From: Leptodontidium sp. MPI-SDFR-AT-0119
Lineage: Eukaryota; Ascomycota; Leotiomycetes; Helotiales; Leptodontidiaceae
Direction: 5' to 3'
Assembly: GCA_020726505.1 (NCBI GenBank)
Contig: JAHLEZ010000011.1
Span: 2,480,001-2,544,000 of the forward strand
Length of the DNA stretch: 64,000 nucleotides
Below, one piece after another: positions 57,750 through 64,000 of this stretch. The notes under the pieces are model-generated. The model saw only the letters and a list, made by a program, of their open reading frames with translations. It had not been told where the DNA came from and made no database searches. Numbering within the stretch: position 1 is the stretch's first letter; the number at the start of each line of letters is the position of its first letter. A program made the position numbers and the translations under genes.

Positions 57750-59190
57750 TCCTCGTATTAATTCCCTAATACTAAAGTATGTTTATTCCGAGTCAGACAC
57801 CACTCGATACTCACTGCGCTGTTGTTGAGATAGCTCAGGGACTCTAATCACTATCTTATTATCCCGAACACGCTGTATTGTCGGAATCTTAGGGTTCTCT
57901 AGGAACTCGGGGTCGCTGAGGTCGTGTATGTCGATGTTAAGTTCACGGTTAGGCGTGAGGTTGTCGTCTAATTCTTCATCGAGTTGTCTATCATCGTCGC
58001 TGTCGTTGTAGATGAAGTCGTGCCTCTTGTGAAAGAGCTTAAGCTTGTTCCCAGCAAAAGTCCGGCGAAGTCAGGGGCCATCTGGGCCTAGCTCTTTGAG
58101 TTTGTAGTACCCTTTCTCTGTATAGGCTTTGTAGATCTCGTAAGGTCCAAGCCATCTGAAATCGAGAGCACGGTTGGTGGACATATCTCTCTCTCTAATG
58201 GAGTCCTAACGCAAGACTAAGTCTCCCTTAAGGAATGGCCGTTTGCGGATGTTATATTTCAGATTAAAAGCCTCTTTACCTTCCTGACGGCGACGGGTCT
58301 TTATAAGTATGGCTTCGTCGATGTGTTCTTGTCGTATTTGAAACTGGAGAGCGCGGAGTTCTAGGAGCTTAGAGCGGTCCCTGATCTCTTCGGTAAACAA
58401 TGATCTCTAGGTCGGGTTTGTTGTCTCGATAGGCAGGATAGCTTCTCTCCCGTAGACTATGTAGAAAGGAGTGTACCCCGTAGGGCGATGTACTGTGGTA
58501 CGGTCTGTAAATAACACTGCTGGAAGGTTGTCAAGCTAGCGTCTGCCTATTTTGGAAAGCGCATTTTTGATCGGGCTATGTCCTCTTAATTATCCTATTC
58601 GCTCTGGCGTTGTATGCTGAGATTTGGATCCGGTTGACTTCTATTTTATTGAGCAAATCCATAACTTCTCTTATGTTCTCAGTTCTATTATTAACAATAA
58701 GCCTCCAAAACAGTCCGTGCCGGCAAATGATGTCTTGTTAAATAAAGTCAGTTACTCCTTTAGCCTCTCTACTAACGAGGGCCCTTGCCTTAATCTAACC
58801 GCTCATGTCGTCCCTAGTAACCACTAGGTACTTCTTTCCGCGTTCTGTCGGCATAAACATAATATTAAGCGCCTATTTCTCTATTAGGCCATTTGATACT
58901 GTTGGGTAGAGGGGTTCCTCCTGGCGTTTAGATGATCGGAGTTGGCAATCCTGACATGTCCGAACATAATTTATATAGTCTATGTACAGGCCTTTCCAGA
59001 AGTATCGAGCGAAGATTTAGTAGTACGTACTTTCCCGTCCTTTGTGGCCCGAGTTGTTATGGCAACTCCTAAGTATTGCCTCTTTCTCTCTTGTTGTGTC
59101 AATGACGAGCTTAACTGGAGCCCCTTTTGATAGTAACCTCCAGATCTTGCGACTATACACGCCGTAATTTAGTGCTTCACGCTTAAATAC
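57750..59190 (-). pseudogene. Gypsy 3 integrase
   Basis: From the right: a zinc-binding HHCC segment (RSCHNNSGHKGREST, VRTCQDCQ) at about 58950-59080; catalytic core pieces KKYLVVTRDDMSG and LIVNNRTENIREV, where the Asp of the second motif is replaced; then SPYGVHSFLH. The frame 58400-58206 (RDRSKLLELRALQFQIRQEH, RKRPFLKGDLVLR) is the usual integrase C-terminus. The tail continues towards 57750 with YKLKELGPDGP-like text. A few stops interrupt it. Confidence 0.75.
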
Positions 59191-59479
59191 TCGGAACTGT
59201 TTCCGATCTATTGACTTCGGAGTCTTGAGTGTCGTTAGGTACTGAGCTATCTCCTGGTACCGTTCCCTGTACTTGCTTATTATGATAGGTAGGCCTCCTT
59301 CGTCAGAAGAGGACTCAGAACCGTTGGAAGAAGTAAGTTCCCCCTTATCGCGAAGTCTCTGGACTACAGATTTTATGTCTTGAAGGATTCCATTCTGCCT
59401 CCGAAGTTCCGGGTCCGTTGATGCGCTGTCTGATTCCGAACTATTAGTCTCCTCTTCGTCTATGGTACTAATGGGACAA

Positions 59480-61050
59480 ATCTCGTAAGCCCCAAGCTCA
59501 GAGAGAATCTAGTCTTCGTCGACATTGCTTTCTTCTGGGGAATCTTCGGGGTGCCTAGGTCTCCGGGACAACTGGTCTGCCACTATATGTGTCGTTCCTT
59601 GGACGTGTCGAACCTTAAAGTCGAAGAGTCGTATCCAAGCGAGCTATCTGGTCAATATCGCGTTAGGATGATCGTGAGTTGCTCCGTTTAGTTGTGTAAC
59701 AAGTGTATTAGTATTTGTCTCCATAACGAAGTGCACTCTAATAAGCCAAATCTTCAGTTTCTTTAAGATGTGAAGTATACCCTTGCACTCTCTCTTGGTG
59801 GTATCATATTTGGCTTCGGTCTTGCTCTAGAACCTACTCTCGTACCTTACTGGGCGTATTTTGTTTGAAGTCAGCTCCCTCTAGCCAAGGAAGCCGCCCT
59901 AGCCAGTTCCGCTAGAGTCAACTCCAATTACAATTTCACTAGCTCCCTTTCCGTAGTCTATTCGACATAGGACTGGGGATGAGCATAAAGCGTCCTGTAG
60001 TTTAGCCATAGTCTTGCCTTGTAAATTAGGTTCCTAGTGAAACTTAACCCCTTTCTGTGAGAGTGTGTACAAGGGTTTAGCGATTAGGCGAAAGTTCTTG
60101 ATCTAAATTCGGAAGTAAACAATAAGTCCTAGGAATGCTTTGACTTTAGTGAGGTTCGCTGGTTCCCGCTAGTTCTTGATTTTGACGAGGTGCCTTGTAG
60201 ATGGTTCTCTCCCTCCGGAGTTACAGGCGTACCCCACAATGTCTATGCCATTAAGACAAAATTGTGACTTAGGCCCAATCGTAGCTCTAGCACGCTCTAA
60301 GCGTTCGAGGGTCATGTCGAGGTTCTTGATATACTCTAAGACAAACTTTCTGATCCCCGGCAAGGCTTTAGCTTGGTCGTAGTCCGTATACGGGCCTTTG
60401 ACACTAATGTCGTCTAAGAATGGCATTATAACTGCTAGGACTAGCTTCTTCAAGATGCGTGTAATCGTTTAGACAAATTGTGCAACAGAATTAGTGGCGC
60501 CTTATAGAAGTGTCGTATTTCGGACCAGTCCGATGTGAGGAACATAAAAAGCAGTCATATCCCTACTGGACTGATGAAGCACTTGTTGATCGTACCCAGA
60601 ATACAGGTTAACGAGACTTGCAATATAGTAACTAGTAAACTCTTCAGAAAACTCGTCAATAGATGGCGGAAGGTTCGCATCTCTGCGGGTAATAGCATTT
60701 AATATAGTAGCCGAGTTGATCAGCCTGTATTTCCCCGACTCTTTCTTTTGAACTAAGAACTAAGTGTTGCGGTAAGGCCCCTCGGAGTACTCTAGGACTC
60801 CTTTGTCGAGTCTTTTTTGTACTATCTTAGTAACCTCCGGAATAAGTGCCCGTGGTAAAGGAAAGTTGGGAGCTTGCTAAGCCGTATGTTTAATAGTCTT
60901 AATAATGACGGGAGGGGAGACATCTTTATGAAATTTGCCACACTTAGGCTAGTTAAAAGCTATAGCTCCTTCCCGATTGACTATTATTTCGTCGAATAAG
61001 GCTCTCTCTTCCGGCCATAACAGGCTACTTACGTCTAATTTAGCCAGCCT
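59480..61050 (-). pseudogene. Gypsy 3 reverse transcriptase and RNase H
   Basis: Reading leftward: KRLDKGVLEYSEGPYRNT, LVQKKESGKYRLINSATILN, DANLPPSIDEFSEEF, SSRDMTAFYVPHIGLVRNTT, and the catalytic FLDDISVKGP (frame 60453-60169, with ERARATIGPKSQFCLNGIDI). RNase H follows: IVIGVDSSGTGWGGFLG, SKTEAKYDTTKRECKGILHI, FVMETNTNTLVTQLNGATHD, and LSRRPRHPEDSPEE. The FLDD active-site form and RYES/KRECKGIL text are typical of fungal gypsy elements. Isolated stops occur, so the copy seems inactive. Confidence 0.85.
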
Positions 61051-61649
61051 TTCTAGGGTAAGTCTTGAGTTTCGGGGTATACTAGCGAAGCGTGGTAACA
61101 GGTGTTCTCGATACTTTCCGACATGATCTTGGGGAGTTCCTCGTTCTCGTGCACGCTCGTACTAGTCTTCCCTCCTACTAGGGGGGTCGCCTTTTAAGTC
61201 AGCTAAATCAACGGGCAGGACCTTTTTGGCTTTAGACTTGTATATAGTCCTTACTCGTGCTACCGTGTTCTGGGTTTCTCTGAACGGTGACTTGATCGGA
61301 AGCTCGTCGTAGTTAGTGGTCCATTCGAACGTTGGGCTTACCAGAGACAAGGAATCGTCGTTGAACGCTCCTCTAAACAAGGGCTCGGAGACTAGGGGTT
61401 CCTCTCAGTACGAGTTAAGGAGTGCTCTAGGTGGGAAGTCTCTGATCACCGACTTTGGCACACAGAATTCTCTCTCTATATACTCAATATACGCTATCCC
61501 TTTGAGGCTCACAGGTTCCCGGTCTCGTAATAAGAGGCGAGGACGATAGGGTTAACCCTCCCGCTCTTCAAAGGCTTCTCCCATGTCTGTTAATGTCGGG
61601 ATGACCGAGCATTCAAGTGTACTGACTGCAGCGCTCGAGTAATAGCTAG

Positions 61650-62375
61650 TTAATCGTTTCCCGAGAAGTCTTCCTTTTCATAACTAATCTTAGATTCTGA
61701 ATCTTCAGGGTAAATTAGCCCTACTTTATTCTCTCCACGCAGTGCCTCAGCATCCTTCGCTTCCTCAGTAGTATCATTGGTCCTGACTGTAGTGATGAGA
61801 CTAGAGCGCTGATCCCACAAAGAAGCGAGCATAATCCCTCTATTATAATCCCTTGAGTAGCGGAAAGTAACTCTAGCTTTGCGGAAGAACGGAAAACTAA
61901 GGATGACCTTAACTCCGGGACTGTCTATAATATAGAACCGATTATTGATCGCGCAGTTGCCTATGGCAATAGTGATATTATTAGTAAATCCGACGAAACG
62001 AGACTTCACACTAGTAATCGTCTTTAAGGCTATCGTTTGACTTCTCGTTATTAGCAGTTCTAAGAGGTTAGTTACTTCAAGAGTCATACAACTGACTTCA
62101 GCCCCCGTGTCGAGTGTAGCCCTGACATCGCTGACTTTAGAGCGGCTAAGTATCGTAACTATTACCTTCGGCGCTGGCGAGTAGAACGAGTTGCCTATTT
62201 CTGTGGAGCCGCTTATAGCCTCTATCCTAACATACAAGCTAGTGTTTCTTGCTAGTCGAGCACTTCGCCGCATCGTTTTAGGTGACGTAGAAGGCACTAA
62301 GCGAAGAAGTTCCAGCACTAAGTCTCTATACACTAATAGCATGCTGAGGAGGAGTACTAGGACCGGCCTAAACAA
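61650..62375 (-). pseudogene. Gypsy 3 retropepsin-like protease region
   Basis: A 241-codon open stretch contains RATLDTGAEVSCMTLEVTNL, the DTG catalytic motif of an aspartic retropepsin, and IIDSPGVKVILSFPFFRKAR, the second conserved strand. It lies between gag and RT as expected for gag-pol. The initial Met is only the first in this open stretch; the true start is upstream in gag-pol. Confidence 0.75.
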
Positions 62376-62549
62376 TGGGATAGCGCTAAGTAGTAGCTAT
62401 ACTACTGACTTCTTAATTATCGACTCTTGTGTTACAGAGACACTGTTCTAGAACTACCGCTAATAGGCCTGAAATTTCAAAGCAAGGAGATTCCTGGGGA
62501 CCTTGGGGTGTGCTTGGACCCTCCTTTTCTATTCTGTTCTCCCTGGGAG

Positions 62550-63990
62550 CTAACTAGGGACCTTCTTTGTTCTGATGTTGTCTCGCTTTATTAAGGGGTA
62601 CTCGTCTAATTGATCCGCGTATAGCGTAGGCTTTAGGAAAGTATATGAAGAATCAGGTAATAGTCTCTGTGATATAATAACCTCTTCCCTATTAAGGCTG
62701 TAGTTGTCTTTAAAGGTAATGGCTTTAACGTTAGTAACATGCTCCCTCTGTATCTGTCGATCAATTGCACCGCCGGGCGTTCGGGAAGCTCTAGGAGGGT
62801 CAATGAGTACTATTATTTCCCCTAGCGTAAGGTTGCCAGGCAATTCTTGCAAAGACAGTAGCTTGTCGAGGACCTTGTCGAGCCTATAGCCGTTTCGGTC
62901 TAGTGCTTTTTGTATACGGGGGTTCCGAGAAGACGTTGATCGCGTGATAGGTCTAGGGATTCCAGAGGGGACTACAGTTGGTTCAGGCTTCGCGGTGCGC
63001 CTCTTCGCCGAAGAGTTGGTTGTAGTATTCTGAGCTGATGCCCTAGATGCGGTTAGCATAATAGGTTTAGAGACTATGTCGGAGATCTTAGACTTGTTCC
63101 TGGCTAGGATCTGCTGAGGGGTCTTCCTTGCTTCTTTAGGACTGTCTATATCTATGACTTTAGTGAATTGCATAGCGTCTCTAACATCTAGAGGAACCTT
63201 CGGTTTATTATATGAGGCCTGAGCTTTGATTTTGTCTTGTAACTTGTTGGATCCCTTGTATAGCTTAAATGCTGGGGCCTTCTTTCGGGCTCTGGTCTCG
63301 ATGGGGGCAACTATTGCCTCGGAATCAGAGCTGTCCTTCGTATTAGACAAGAGAGCTTAGACTTGGACGATTTGCTCTTCGGAACAGTCCTACTACTGTA
63401 AGATAATAGACTCGCCGGCGTCGATGGGCTCATCGATGAATTCGATGCAATTAATTGCAGAAGTTGCTCCTTTCTCTCTTGTAAGCGCCGCTTCTAACTG
63501 CGATGCTAGTAACTCTTTGACCGCCTGTGCTCTGCGTTCGGGATCAGGAGAGTATTAGCTGTTCAACACACGAGAGAGGATATACTCTCGTCTAGGTCTC
63601 CCATCAGTAGGAAACTGTACGGGGTACGACTTTTTCCCTTCTTCCTAATGTCTTATATAAATGTAGCCATTATCCTCTGCTTTATGAATTACCCTAAGAC
63701 CTATGAACTTCTTGTAATCAAAACATTGATTTATGAACTCATGTCGTGCTTGAGGTCTCATCTCGGGCTCTTAACGATTCATACACTACCGGCACTTATA
63801 ATCATCTCTTGCCTTCTTGTTGTAGGCAATAGAGTTAGGATAGCTAGTCCCATAGCTAACGCTAGCCACCTCTTGAGCCTCTTCAGTGAATCGCAAGATG
63901 TTTATCTCGGCCGTGTATCTGGCGTTCGTGGCTCTCTTAACTACTGCCGCAAGGATCTTCATGTGCCCTAGACTGTTGTAAACGTTCTCT
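62550..63990 (-). pseudogene. Gypsy 3 gag region
   Basis: The longest open part (63350-62550, 266 codons) reads MSNTKDSSDSEAIVAPIETR, ASYNKPKVPLDVRDAMQF, KVLDKLLSLQELPGNLTLGE. The last resembles the segment before the protease in fungal gypsy polyproteins (a xLDxxLxLxELL-type motif). To the right, with a few stops, come KKSYPVQFPTDGRPRREYIL and AVKELLASQLEAALTREKGA. It runs to near the window edge. Confidence 0.65.
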
Positions 63991-64000
63991 AGGTCTCTGT

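Larger units (their letters stand above)
57495..64000 (-). mobile_element. Ty3/gypsy retrotransposon 3, minus orientation (runs off window)
   Basis: A candidate 3' LTR (57495-57714) is followed by CGTCCCCTTCTTT (complement of a polypurine tract, about 57720). Integrase, RNase H, RT, protease and gag are then read in order to the right. The order PR-RT-RH-IN on the minus strand marks Ty3/gypsy. Open stretches are long and stops few compared with gypsy 1, so it looks younger. The 5' LTR lies beyond 64000. Confidence 0.85.

Overview
The window is nuclear DNA of a filamentous ascomycete (Pezizomycotina). Genes are compact, with 43-134 nt GT-AG introns. The families present are typical of these fungi: a HET-domain gene, a FunK1-type kinase relic, tannase-family esterase, a hevein-type chitin-binding secreted protein, and NOC3, NIP7 and MRH4 homologues. 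The right half is packed with retrotransposons carrying C-to-T type (RIP-like) damage. A Leotiomycetes host is only a guess from overall gene style.

Left domain (1 to about 34.05 kb), ordinary base composition. (a) 1-7.1 kb: a divergent/convergent group of crotonase-family isomerase, thiolase, acyl-CoA ligase and tannase/feruloyl-esterase-family hydrolase, which could act as one ester- and acyl-CoA-degrading unit. (b) 7.1-18.4 kb: an accessory stretch with one apparently intact MFS transporter and several damaged genes: a kinase fragment, a HAD hydrolase with two compensating frame changes, an unrecognised protein in three frames, and a P450 with two stops and a frameshift. (c) 18.7-27.0 kb: conserved genes. 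NOC3 and NIP7 are divergent ribosome-biogenesis genes sharing a 213 bp promoter; then come mitochondrial DEAD-box helicase MRH4, a secreted chitin-binding protein and a Gfo/Idh/MocA oxidoreductase. (d) 27.7-32.9 kb: a HET gene broken by three in-frame TAG codons and a frameshift, then a secreted PLC-like phosphodiesterase with a GPI-type tail.

Right domain (about 34.05-64 kb): nested transposons with no host gene recognised. A pogo/Fot1-like DNA transposon of about 3.3 kb, with 83/84 bp terminal inverted repeats, is split by a Ty3/gypsy element (300 bp LTRs, TCGAA duplication) and a Ty1/copia element (216 bp LTRs, AAGGT duplication). The gypsy element is itself split by a 2.8 kb piggyBac-like element. 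Immediately to the right lie the 3' LTR end of a second gypsy, a gag-only LTR element inserted in it, and a third, less decayed gypsy that runs off the window. The splice-level reconstruction is by eye, from reading frames, TSDs and repeat ends; no alignment or database search was run.
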